Shown: piece by piece, positions 1 to 6,682 of the stretch | How positions within the stretch are numbered: the first letter of the stretch is position 1 | Layout: the number at the start of each line of letters is the position of its first letter | Assembly (NCBI GenBank): GCA_050115555.1 | Contig: JASFQI010000175.1 | Location: forward strand, 1-9,935 | DNA length: 9,935 bases | Direction: 5' to 3' | Origin: JASFQI01 sp050115555 | GTDB lineage: Bacteria > Desulfobacterota > DSM-4660 > Desulfatiglandales > HGW-15 | Translations under genes and position numbers: made by a program | Notes under the pieces: model-generated | What the model was told of the DNA's origin: nothing | Database searches by the model: none | The model's input: the letters and a program-made list of their open reading frames with translations, nothing else

Positions 1-656
1 CTCGTGAGCAGCACGGGAACCGGGGTCCCGTCCTTTCGCTTGAACTCGACCTCGTAGTCGATCACGCGTCCGTCCCGCTCGATCATTTCCTGGAACTTAC
101 GCCGATCCGACGCCCGAAGGTAAAGGTCCTCGGTGATGTCGATTTTCAGAAACTCTTCCTTGCTCGCGTATCCCAGCATGTCGAGTAAGGCCACATTGGC
201 GTTGAGAAACCGTCCTCCCTTGCTGCTGATGTACACCCCGACGCCCACGTGCTCGAAGAGCCGCGTGTAGTCCTCCTGGCTGGCTCGAATGGTCCGTTCG
301 CGCGTCTTCCTCTTGGTGATGTCCCGGTAGATGCTGACCTTGGATATGCTGCCTTCCGGGTTTCGAACGGGGTATTCCAGGATGTCGTAGGTCCGCTCCA
401 GTCCTGGAATGCGATGCTCCCGGCGGATCTCGTTCCCTGCAAACACCTCGTTCGCCCGACACCAGGGGCACGCCGTATCCCTCCCGAAGATCGCCTCGTA
501 ACAAAGCCGGCCGACACCGGGTTTCGGGCCCCGGGCCATGGCGCGGTTCATGTATTCCACCGTCATATCCTCCCGGATGACGTACACACCGTCCTCCATG
601 ACGTCGAGGATCTGAGCCAGCTTGCCGGAAGGGTCCTCGTTTGCCCGAATACTCAT
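1..656 (-). CDS. Tandem PAS-domain sensor protein, C-terminus beyond left edge
   Basis: This gene has no stop codon inside the window; I read it by translating the minus strand from the ATG at 656-654. An AGAGGG-type ribosome site lies about 7 bases upstream. The visible 218 residues hold two PAS domains. The first spans about 13-113 (LDVMEDGVYVI at its start, then YRDIT at 110-114, the usual PAS end). The second starts near 128 (DYTRLFEHVGVGVYI) and continues past the edge; ALLDMLGY and EFKRKDGT are typical PAS core motifs. PAS domains sense small ligands, redox state or cofactors. The first carries three cysteines, C52, C63 and C66 (C-x10-C-x2-C). There is no signal peptide or membrane segment in the visible part, so it is probably cytoplasmic. 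The output domain (histidine kinase, diguanylate cyclase or sigma54 activator) is off-window, so its class is unknown. It follows the CNBD gene by 36 bp and is probably co-transcribed with it. Confidence 0.88.
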   Translation of the reverse strand, partial: MSIRANEDPSGKLAQILDVMEDGVYVIREDMTVEYMNRAMARGPKPGVGRLCYEAIFGRDTACPWCRANEVFAGNEIRREHRIPGLERTYDILEYPVRNPEGSISKVSIYRDITKRKTRERTIRASQEDYTRLFEHVGVGVYISSKGGRFLNANVALLDMLGYASKEEFLKIDITEDLYLRASDRRKFQEMIERDGRVIDYEVEFKRKDGTPVPVLLT

Positions 657-692
657 GAAAAGCCCTCTTCTCGTTGGACGGGATCCCGGCTC

Positions 693-1139
693 TTACACCC
701 TGGTCTCGCCCCTGAACAGCTTCTCGTACCGCTCGTAGCTTTCAATCAAGCGGTCGCCCAGAACTTCGGCCAGCCGTTTGTAGTAGATCATGGCGTTTTT
801 CGGGTCCTCCGCTGCAAGGACCTGGAAGTCCCGGCGATCAAGCTTGAGCACGGTGGTGGGCTCCACGCACGCGGCCGAGGCCGAGTAGGTGGCCCTGCCG
901 GCCAGGCTGGACCAGCCGAACGTGGTCCCGGCCCGGTTGATCTCTTGAACCACGTGCCCGGTTTCACCGAGGGTCAACCGAACCCTTCCCATGAGCAGGA
1001 GATACGCGAACGCGGCCGGATCTCCCCGACGAAACAGAACCGTCCCGGTCTCGTGCGTCTCCTTTGTAGAGAGCTTCCTCAGCCGTTTGGCGAATTCCGG
1101 GTCCACGCCCCGGGTCAGGTCCACTTGTTTCACCTGCAT
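693..1139 (-). CDS. Stand-alone cyclic-nucleotide-binding-domain (Crp-like sensor) protein
   Basis: A 148-residue protein consisting of one cNMP-binding (CAP_ED-type) beta-roll followed by C-terminal helices. The beta-roll runs from about residue 10 to 105 (GTVLFRRGDPAAFAYLLLMG at 32-51). There is no helix-turn-helix, so it is not a complete Crp/Fnr regulator. In the phosphate-binding cassette the usual FGE...RxA pattern is replaced by FGWSSL (74-79) and Y85-S-A, so the Glu and Arg that hold the cyclic phosphate in CRP are missing. It may therefore bind another ligand or act as a protein-interaction module. I chose the ATG at 1139 because AAAGGAGGG stands just before it and the preceding in-frame codons show no conserved sequence; starting at 1295 would add 52 residues. 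It is transcribed divergently from acd and lies 36 bp upstream of the PAS gene, which suggests a two-gene sensory operon. Confidence 0.85.
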   Translation of the reverse strand: MQVKQVDLTRGVDPEFAKRLRKLSTKETHETGTVLFRRGDPAAFAYLLLMGRVRLTLGETGHVVQEINRAGTTFGWSSLAGRATYSASAACVEPTTVLKLDRRDFQVLAAEDPKNAMIYYKRLAEVLGDRLIESYERYEKLFRGETRV

Positions 1140-1277
1140 GGCAAACCCTCCTTTCCATGGCCAGGAATGCGTTGGCACGAGACCTCTTCCGGATGGAGTG
1201 GAAGAGCTCTGGGCTTCACCAAGGAAATCTCGAAGTGCACGAAGTAACTGTGTATTTCTCAAAGGCCTTAAATTTTT

Positions 1278-1307
1278 ATCATAGCACGATTCCATGCATT
1301 TCTACAA
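1278..1307 (-). promoter_or_regulatory. Candidate sigma70-type promoter for the CNBD-PAS operon
   Basis: Read on the minus strand, TTGTAG (1307-1302) and TATGAT (1283-1278) are separated by 18 bases. The -10 matches the consensus at five of six positions and the -35 at three of six. It would give a leader of about 130 nt before the ATG at 1139. Sequence match only. Confidence 0.35.
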
Positions 1308-1349
1308 CGCCGTCTCCGTCCCGGCCGCGTGGATCCTCGCTCGATTATT

Positions 1350-1378
1350 TTGTTGCTTCGCCCCGGACTATGTACTAT
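1350..1378 (+). promoter_or_regulatory. Candidate promoter for acd-gcdA
   Basis: TTGTTG (1350-1355) and TACTAT (1373-1378) are separated by 17 bases in the AT-rich part of the intergenic region, giving a leader of roughly 65 nt before the acd start. The -35 (three of six) and -10 (four of six) are weak, so an activator or another sigma factor may be involved. Confidence 0.3.
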
Positions 1379-1450
1379 ATTTCACAACTTTATATCGCAC
1401 ACTCCCTGAGAGTCGGAATCGTATCGGCATTGTAGAGAGGAGGATTTTTC

Positions 1451-2614
1451 ATGGATTTTGCATTAAGCGAAGAACTTCAAATGTTGCGCGACATGGCGCA
1501 GGATTTTGCGGCTGAGAAGATCGCCCCTTTTGCAGATGAGTGGGACGAGAAGCACTACTTCCCGTATGAGGAGGCCCACAAGCCCATGGCGGAGCTGGGT
1601 TTCTTCGGAACGGTTATTCCCGAGGAGTATGGCGGAAACGAGATGGGATGGCTCGCCGCCATGATCCTGACCGAAGAGATCGCCCGGGCCTCGAGCTCGC
1701 TGCGCGTTCAGGTGAACATGTCCACGCTCGGATGCGCCTACACCATTTATAAGTACGGCACAGAAGAAGCCAAGAAAAAGTACATTGAAAAGCTGGTGAA
1801 CGGCGAATACCTCGGGGCGTTCGGCATCACGGAACCCAACGCGGGCTCCGACGTCATGGCCCTGAAGTCCACGGCCGAGGACAAGGGGGACCACTGGCTC
1901 CTGAACGGATACAAGACCTGGATCTCCAACTCCACCGCGGCCGATGCCGTCATCTTCTACGCGTACACGGACCGGGAGGCCAAAAGCAAGGGGCTTTCCG
2001 CCTTTGTGATCGAGCCCAAGAACTTCAACGGCGTGACCACCACAGATCTGGACAAGATGGGTTCCCGCTCCGCGCCCACCGGCGAAATCATTCTCGAGGA
2101 CACCCAGGTTCCCAAGGAGAACATCCTGGGCAAGCCTGGCGACGGGACCAAAATCGTGTTCGGCTCGCTGAATCAGACCCGTCTCTCGGCCGCAGCCGGC
2201 GGTGTAGGCCTGGCCCAGGCCTGCCTGGACACGGTCACCACCTATGCCATGGAGCGCGAACAGTTCGGAAAGCCCATCGGTCAGTTCCAGATGAACCAGG
2301 ACCTCATCGCGCAGATCGCCACGGAGATCGAGGCCGCCCGCCTGATGGTGTACAAGGCGGCCTGGCAGAAGGACCAGGGCAACCTGGGAAACACCCTCGA
2401 GGTGGCCCATGCCAAGTACCTGGCCGGCGAGATCGCTGTGAAGGCCTCCCACGTGGCAATGAAGATCCTGGGCGCTTATGGATACTCCACCGAGTACCCC
2501 GTGGCCCGGTACTATCGTGACGCCCCCACCTATCAGATGGTGGAAGGCTCCAGCAACATTTGCAAGTGGATCATTGCCCTGGATCAGCTCGGGATTCGAA
2601 AGGCGAACCGCTAG
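1451..2614 (+). CDS. acd: Glutaryl-CoA dehydrogenase, probably non-decarboxylating
   Basis: This 387-residue FAD enzyme of the acyl-CoA dehydrogenase family should oxidise glutaryl-CoA to glutaconyl-CoA in the cytoplasm and pass electrons to an electron-transfer flavoprotein (not encoded here). The N-terminal helical domain covers about 1-120. The central beta domain includes FGITEPNAGSD (124-134) and WISN (157-160) at the flavin and substrate site. The C-terminal helical domain carries the arginine motif EREQFGKPIGQFQ (268-280), ILGAYGYS (339-346) and the catalytic base E365 in VEGSSNI. R85 corresponds to human GCDH Arg94, which binds the glutaryl carboxylate. The human Ser95 and Tyr369 positions are V86 and V364. 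As I recall, the non-decarboxylating Desulfococcus multivorans enzyme also has valines there, and its sequence is very similar overall. GAGAGGAGG sits 7 bases before the ATG. The following gcdA supplies the separate decarboxylation step. The glutaryl-CoA assignment is strong; the non-decarboxylating outcome is inferred. Confidence 0.9.
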   Translation: MDFALSEELQMLRDMAQDFAAEKIAPFADEWDEKHYFPYEEAHKPMAELGFFGTVIPEEYGGNEMGWLAAMILTEEIARASSSLRVQVNMSTLGCAYTIYKYGTEEAKKKYIEKLVNGEYLGAFGITEPNAGSDVMALKSTAEDKGDHWLLNGYKTWISNSTAADAVIFYAYTDREAKSKGLSAFVIEPKNFNGVTTTDLDKMGSRSAPTGEIILEDTQVPKENILGKPGDGTKIVFGSLNQTRLSAAAGGVGLAQACLDTVTTYAMEREQFGKPIGQFQMNQDLIAQIATEIEAARLMVYKAAWQKDQGNLGNTLEVAHAKYLAGEIAVKASHVAMKILGAYGYSTEYPVARYYRDAPTYQMVEGSSNICKWIIALDQLGIRKANR

Positions 2615-2766
2615 AAACGCGCGCAGGGTTGTCCTGAGCCCTGTCCCGGCCCCGGAGGCATCCTCCGCGGGACAGGCCCCCTTGCTCCCAGCGCTGGAGA
2701 AAGGGATATCGATCCACTCCCGCACCCCTGAAGGGTGTGGTCATTTTGCGTACATAAGGAGGCGAG
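2615..2766 (+). other. acd-gcdA intergenic spacer with GC-rich hairpins
   Basis: This 152-bp gap is long for two genes that should be co-expressed. It holds an interrupted hairpin at 2640-2676 (CCTGTCCCG pairs with CGGGACAGG; inside it CGGAGG-cat-CCTCCG; a 4-nt bulge GCCC on the 5' side). It also holds a perfect 10-bp palindrome CCAGCGCTGG at 2688-2697 and a small CACCC/GGGTG stem at 2723-2737. None is followed by a clean T-run, so I do not call a terminator. An RNA processing site, mRNA-stability element or attenuator is possible. The gcdA ribosome site AAGGAGG is at 2756-2762. Confidence 0.6.
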
Positions 2767-4506
2767 ATGAAACCGTATTTTCAAAACATGAACCCCATCG
2801 GCAAGGCGATGACAGACAAGCAGATTGCCGATGCAGAGGAGAATGTTCAGCAGATTCAGGAAGTCGAAAAAAAGGTCGCCGATGCCGTCGAGGCCGTGAA
2901 GAATGCGGGCATCCCCGCGGAGAAAATCAAGAAACGCGGCCAGATGACTGTTTGGGAACGCATCGATTACCTCATCGATCCGGGCACCTGGTGTCCCCTG
3001 CACACCCTGTACAACCCCCAGTCCAACGAGGAAGGGACCACCGGCGTGATCGACGGCCTGGCCAAGATCAACGGCAAGTGGGTCGTGGTGATCGGGTTTG
3101 ACAACAAGGTCATGGCCGGGGCCTGGATCGCAGGGCAGGCCGACAACCAGCTCCGCGTCACAGACATGGCCAAAAGGCTTCATGTGCCCCTGGTCTGGAT
3201 CGTCAACTGCAGCGGTGTGAAGCTTCCTGAGCAGGAAGAAGTGTATGCCAACCGCCGAGGAAACGGGACTACCTTTTTCCGTCACGCCGAGCTCGAAAAG
3301 CTCGGGGTCCCCATCATTGCAGGCATTTACGGAACCAATCCCGCAGGCGGCGGGTACCAGGGCATCAGCCCCACCATCCTGATCGCCCACGAAAAGGCCA
3401 ACATTGCCGTGGGCGGCGGAGGCATCGTGGGAGGGATGAGCCCCAAGGGCTCTTTCGACGAGGAAGGCGCGGAGCAGCTCATCGAGGCCACACGCCACTT
3501 CAAGCAGGTGCCCCCGGGCAGTGTGCCCATCCACTACAATGAGACCGGCTTTTTCAAGGAAGTGTATGAAAGCGAAGAAGGCGTGCTCGACGCCCTCAAG
3601 AAGTACGTGGACATGGCGCCGGCGTATGACCCGGCGTTCTTCCGCGTGGACGAACCCAAGGAGCCCAAGTTCGCCGGGGACGAGCTGAACCGACTGGTAG
3701 CGTTCAACCAGAAACGGAGCTACAACTTCGACGAGGTGCTCGCCCGCATCTTCGACAACAGCGAGCACCTCGAGTTCCGGCCGGACTACGGCCCGGAGGT
3801 CTACACCGGCCTTGCCAAGGTGGACGGGTACCTCGTGGGCTTCATCGGAAACCGGCAGGGTTTCCTGGGCGCCAAGTACCCCGATTACGCCGAGGGCCAG
3901 TACATGGGTATCGGCGGCAAGCTTTATCGTCAGGGCCTCATCAAGATGAACGAGTTCGTGACCCTCTGCGGGCGCGACCGTGTGCCTATTGTCTGGTTCC
4001 AGGATACGTCCGGCATCGACGTGGGCGACATCGCAGAGAAGGCCGAGCTGCTGGGCCTGGGCCAGTCCCTGATCTACTCCATCGAGCAGACGGACGTGCC
4101 CCAGATCTGCATCGTGCTTCGCAAGGGCACGGCAGCCGCGCACTACATCATGGGCGGTCCCACAGCGAACAATCACAATGCCTTTACCCTGGGGACCCCC
4201 ACTACGGAGATCTACGTGATGCACGGCGAGACCGCGGCGGCGGCCTCCTTTTCCAGACGTCTGGTCAAGGAAAAGGATGCGGATCGTCCGCTACAGCCGG
4301 TCATCGACAAGATGAACCAGCTGGCCCAGGAGTACTATGACAAGTCCCGTCCCGTCTACTGCGCAAACCGCGGTTTCGTGGACGAGGTGGTCTCCTTCCC
4401 GGAGATCCGGAAGTACATCCAGGCCTTTGCCGGCTGCGCCTACCAGAACCCCATCTCCCTCTGCCCCCAGAACCACATGATGATTCCAAGGATCATCAAG
4501 GGCTGA
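2767..4506 (+). CDS. gcdA: Glutaconyl-CoA decarboxylase alpha (carboxyltransferase) subunit
   Basis: This 579-residue cytoplasmic subunit moves the carboxyl group of glutaconyl-CoA to biotin on the carrier subunit (GcdC), giving crotonyl-CoA. GcdB then decarboxylates the carboxybiotin and pumps Na+. Two crotonase-fold carboxyltransferase halves are visible. The N-terminal half is at about 60-300 with NPAGGGYQGISP (191-202) and VGGGGIVGGM (215-224). The C-terminal half is at about 310-560 with GIGGKLYRQG (381-390), QDTSGIDVG (412-420) and LRKGTAAAHYIMGGP (451-465). The N-terminus (YFQNMNPIGKAM) and much of the length align in my memory with Acidaminococcus fermentans GcdA (about 587 residues), more closely than with propionyl-CoA carboxylase beta chains (about 510). 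AAGGAGG lies 4 bases before the ATG. Acd directly upstream would make its substrate. No gcdB, gcdC or gcdD follows: a strong terminator starts 7 bases after the stop, so partners must be encoded elsewhere. Confidence 0.93.
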   Translation: MKPYFQNMNPIGKAMTDKQIADAEENVQQIQEVEKKVADAVEAVKNAGIPAEKIKKRGQMTVWERIDYLIDPGTWCPLHTLYNPQSNEEGTTGVIDGLAKINGKWVVVIGFDNKVMAGAWIAGQADNQLRVTDMAKRLHVPLVWIVNCSGVKLPEQEEVYANRRGNGTTFFRHAELEKLGVPIIAGIYGTNPAGGGYQGISPTILIAHEKANIAVGGGGIVGGMSPKGSFDEEGAEQLIEATRHFKQVPPGSVPIHYNETGFFKEVYESEEGVLDALKKYVDMAPAYDPAFFRVDEPKEPKFAGDELNRLVAFNQKRSYNFDEVLARIFDNSEHLEFRPDYGPEVYTGLAKVDGYLVGFIGNRQGFLGAKYPDYAEGQYMGIGGKLYRQGLIKMNEFVTLCGRDRVPIVWFQDTSGIDVGDIAEKAELLGLGQSLIYSIEQTDVPQICIVLRKGTAAAHYIMGGPTANNHNAFTLGTPTTEIYVMHGETAAAASFSRRLVKEKDADRPLQPVIDKMNQLAQEYYDKSRPVYCANRGFVDEVVSFPEIRKYIQAFAGCAYQNPISLCPQNHMMIPRIIKG

Positions 4507-4512
4507 TCATGC

Positions 4513-4552
4513 AAAGGCGCCGGTCCCGCATCGCCGGGACCGGCGCCTTTTT
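4513..4552 (+). terminator. Strong intrinsic terminator of the acd-gcdA operon
   Basis: A perfect 16-bp stem (AAAGGCGCCGGTCCCG at 4513-4528 against its exact complement at 4535-4550) with a 6-nt loop (CATCGC), ending in five Ts (4548-4552). It begins 7 bases after the gcdA stop. On the minus strand the stem is followed by only three Ts, so it could serve thiM weakly from the other side; thiM ends at 4628, about 75 bp away. A small stem ATGCAC/GTGCAT at 4588-4605 lies between them and has no T-run. Confidence 0.93.
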
Positions 4553-4627
4553 CATTCCAAAATCTCAACAAATCAATGTCGCTCCGGATGCACCGTCGTG
4601 TGCATGGAGCTTCGCATGGCTTCGCGC

Positions 4628-5434
4628 TCAGGAGCGCATTCTCGCGCCGGTCTTCAGCTCCTCGGGCGTCAACCGGTAAAGCGCGTCCAGGAGCGCGACC
4701 TGGTAGCTTCCCGGTGCGTCCGCCGTTTCCGCGGCCTTTTCTCCGGCAACCCCAAAATAGGCCAGGGCCCCGGCCGAGGCTGCCACCGGATCTTCCTCCA
4801 CGGCCAGAAAGGCCCCGATCAGGGCCGTGGCCGTGCATCCGCTCCCGGTCAGCTTTCCCATGAGGGGATGCCCGTTCGCAATCCAGCAGGACCGGTCCCC
4901 GTTCGTCACAAAGTCCTCCTCCCCGGTGATGGCCACGGTGAAGCCCAGCCTTTCCGCCAGGGCCGCGGCCACCTCCGCGGCCTCCTGCACGCCGTGCACC
5001 GAATCGACCCCCTTGGTAGCGGATGTCCTCTGAGCCAGGGAAAGCACTTCGGAAGGATTTCCCCGTACCACACGGATCTCGACCTCGCCCAGCAGGCGTC
5101 GCGCCGTGTAGGTTCGAAAGTTGGTGGCCCCCGCCCCCACGGGATCCAGGATCACCGGGACGTTGCGCTCGTTGGCGCGGCGCCCCGCCCTCAGCATGGC
5201 GTCGACCCAGGGAAGGCTCAGCGTGCCGATGTTGAGCACCAGAGCACCAGCCAGAGAAACCATCTCCTCGACCTCATCCACGGCATGGGCCATGACCGGC
5301 GAGGCCCCCGCCGCCAGAAGGGCGTTCGCTGTGACGTTCATCACCACATAGTTTGTGATGTTGTGCACCAGGGGACAGCCCCGGCGCATGGCTTCCAGGT
5401 TCTTTGCTGTATTTTCTGCCCAAGGTTCCGTCAC
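4628..5434 (-). CDS. thiM: Hydroxyethylthiazole kinase
   Basis: This 268-residue enzyme phosphorylates 4-methyl-5-(2-hydroxyethyl)thiazole with ATP, which lets the cell reuse thiazole for thiamine. Ribokinase-like features are GCPLVHNITNYVV (19-31, substrate site), ILDPVGAGAT (95-104), RGNPSE (124-129), ITGEEDFV (169-176) and the GSGC anion-hole motif (197-200) with catalytic-type C200. Length fits the family (about 262-272). I chose the GTG at 5434 because AAAGGAGG (5447-5440) precedes it by 5 bases. The longer reading frame from 5563 adds 43 residues encoded partly by the repeat element upstream and unlike any ThiM N-terminus. It lies 222 bp downstream of thiL on the same strand, so it may be read through from the thiE promoter or have its own promoter, which I could not identify. 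Confidence 0.94.
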   Translation of the reverse strand: MTEPWAENTAKNLEAMRRGCPLVHNITNYVVMNVTANALLAAGASPVMAHAVDEVEEMVSLAGALVLNIGTLSLPWVDAMLRAGRRANERNVPVILDPVGAGATNFRTYTARRLLGEVEIRVVRGNPSEVLSLAQRTSATKGVDSVHGVQEAAEVAAALAERLGFTVAITGEEDFVTNGDRSCWIANGHPLMGKLTGSGCTATALIGAFLAVEEDPVAASAGALAYFGVAGEKAAETADAPGSYQVALLDALYRLTPEELKTGARMRS

Positions 5435-5505
5435 GAGATCCTCCTTTGTTTTTCCGCTGTCGCTCCGCCCTTTCCAGGTAGAGGATGAACTGCAAACTGA
5501 TTTTG

Positions 5506-5639
5506 TCTCTCGCAAAGACGCCAAAGACGAAACTGAAAGCGCTCGCGCGTTCTCCGCTCGCATTTAATGGGACTGTGGGGAGATTGGGAACGCGCTTTTC
5601 AATGATTTTCCCTTGGCGCCTTTGCTTCTTTGAGAGAGA
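5506..5639. repeat. Imperfect long inverted-repeat element between thiL and thiM
   Basis: Two arms of about 50-60 bp face each other. The left arm starts TCTCTCGCAAAGACGCCAAA (5506). The right arm, read on the opposite strand from 5639, starts TCTCTCTCAAAGAAGCAAAG and continues GGCGCCAAG. Further in, GAAAGCGC and GTTCTCC on the left match GAAAAGCGCGTTCCC on the right once a 6-nt insertion (TCGCGC) is allowed. The whole unit could fold as one long cruciform or RNA hairpin. From memory, CGCAAAGACGCCAAAG-type sequences are abundant dispersed intergenic repeats in Desulfobacterota and other environmental bacteria, so this is probably a non-coding REP- or MITE-like insertion. It encodes no transposase. 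Confidence 0.7.
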
Positions 5640-5656
5640 TCGATCTTTCCTGGCCC

Positions 5657-6682
5657 TCAAGATCGCGCAAAGTGGTCCCACCCCTTTGCGGTCGCATCCG
5701 ACCGCGACCCGTCGATGTGCACCACCTCGAACCGTCCGGCCTCCGGGGTCATCCGACCCACCTCGGTGACCGCCGCACCGGCCACACCGAAAACCGCACT
5801 CTTCACGTTCTCCACGTCCTCAGGCGCGCACGTCAGGATCAGCTCGTAGTCGTCGCTGGCTGCCATCACCATGTCTCCCGGAGCGCGACCTCTTTGATCG
5901 GCCATGCGTCGGAGGGGCCGGCTCACCGGCAAGGCCTTTTCCAGAACCTCCGCACCAACCCGGCTCTCTTCGCAGATGTGCGCCAAATCCCCGAGAAACC
6001 CGTCGCTGATATCGATCATAGCGTGGACCCGGCCGGTCCGTGCTGCAGCCTGTCCTTCCCTGGCCCGGTGCCCCGGCCTCAGGTAGGCATTGACCAGCGG
6101 CTGCGCGTCCGGCGATTTCTTGTCCCGGCCCTCCGTCAGACACTGGAGGCCGACTGCCGCCTGACCCGGAAACCCGGTCACAAGAATGGCATCACCGGGA
6201 CGGGCTCCGGAGCGCAAGACCTTGAAACCGGTTTCCACATCCCCGATCAACGTAATGTCAATAAAGGCCCCCCCGACCGCCTTGGTGATGTTCCCGCCTG
6301 CCACGACCGCATTCAGAGGGTTCAGCTCCTCCAGGAAGCCCCTTGTCAGCGCTTCCACACCCTCCACCGGGGAATCGTCCGCAAGCCCCAGAGAGACGAC
6401 CGCCCACCTCGGCCATCCCCCCATGGCGCCGATGTCGCTGATGTTCATGACCATGGCACGACGCCCCAGATCGATCGGTTCCATGGTGCCTGCCAGGTAG
6501 TGGCGCCCTTCCACCATGGCATCGCACGTGACCAGGAGGTCATAGCCGGGACGAGGTTCAAAGACCGCCGTGTCGTCCCCGGCCCCTGCAATCACCCCGC
6601 TCCCCTCCACACCCTCGGTCTCCAGGATGTGACGGATACGGCGAATAAGCCCGAACTCCCCGATGCTCTCAAGGGTTTCCAC
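5657..6682 (-). CDS. thiL: Thiamine-monophosphate kinase
   Basis: This 341-residue enzyme phosphorylates thiamine monophosphate to thiamine pyrophosphate with ATP, the last step of cofactor synthesis. It belongs to the AIR-synthase/PurM-like superfamily. Visible motifs are GEFGLIRRI (8-16), the metal/nucleotide loop GDDTAV (35-40), NISDIGAMGG (80-89), AGGN (128-131), IDISDG (223-228) and, near the C-terminus, GWDHF (334-338). The family motif GGEDYEL is ASDDYEL here (275-281), keeping the second acidic pair but not GGE. The start is a GTG at 6682 whose G is also the last base of the thiE stop (TAGTG). AGGAGG stands 5 bases upstream, so the start is well supported and translation is probably coupled to thiE. 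Confidence 0.95.
   Translation of the reverse strand: METLESIGEFGLIRRIRHILETEGVEGSGVIAGAGDDTAVFEPRPGYDLLVTCDAMVEGRHYLAGTMEPIDLGRRAMVMNISDIGAMGGWPRWAVVSLGLADDSPVEGVEALTRGFLEELNPLNAVVAGGNITKAVGGAFIDITLIGDVETGFKVLRSGARPGDAILVTGFPGQAAVGLQCLTEGRDKKSPDAQPLVNAYLRPGHRAREGQAAARTGRVHAMIDISDGFLGDLAHICEESRVGAEVLEKALPVSRPLRRMADQRGRAPGDMVMAASDDYELILTCAPEDVENVKSAVFGVAGAAVTEVGRMTPEAGRFEVVHIDGSRSDATAKGWDHFARS

Larger units (their letters stand above)
1140..1450. other. Divergent intergenic region between the sensor operon and acd
   Basis: This 311-bp stretch separates two divergently transcribed units, and I see no convincing gene in it. Its central part (about 1240-1430) is clearly more AT-rich than the flanking genes, as expected of a promoter region. 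It contains one weak promoter candidate on each strand, listed separately. I looked for a CRP/FNR-type palindrome and found none that I would defend. Confidence 0.6.

Noticed and set aside
2640..2676. Intrinsic terminator between acd and gcdA
   Set aside because: The stem is interrupted and is followed by GCCCCC, not a T-run; it is kept only as a structured element.
2611..4224. 537-codon open frame antisense to gcdA (and similar long antisense frames over acd, the ACT gene and DUF711)
   Set aside because: These are shadow frames created by strong GC-rich codon bias; they show no domain pattern, while the opposite strand encodes full-length recognisable enzymes.
2767..4506. Propionyl-CoA or acetyl-CoA carboxylase beta subunit instead of GcdA
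   Set aside because: The length (579), the YFQNM N-terminus and the motif set fit glutaconyl-CoA decarboxylase alpha, and the upstream gene makes glutaconyl-CoA.
5666..5690. CGCAAAG/CTTTGCG stem near the 3' end of thiL, resembling the neighbouring repeat element
   Set aside because: It lies within codons for the normal ThiL C-terminus (GWDHF), so the similarity is probably coincidental.
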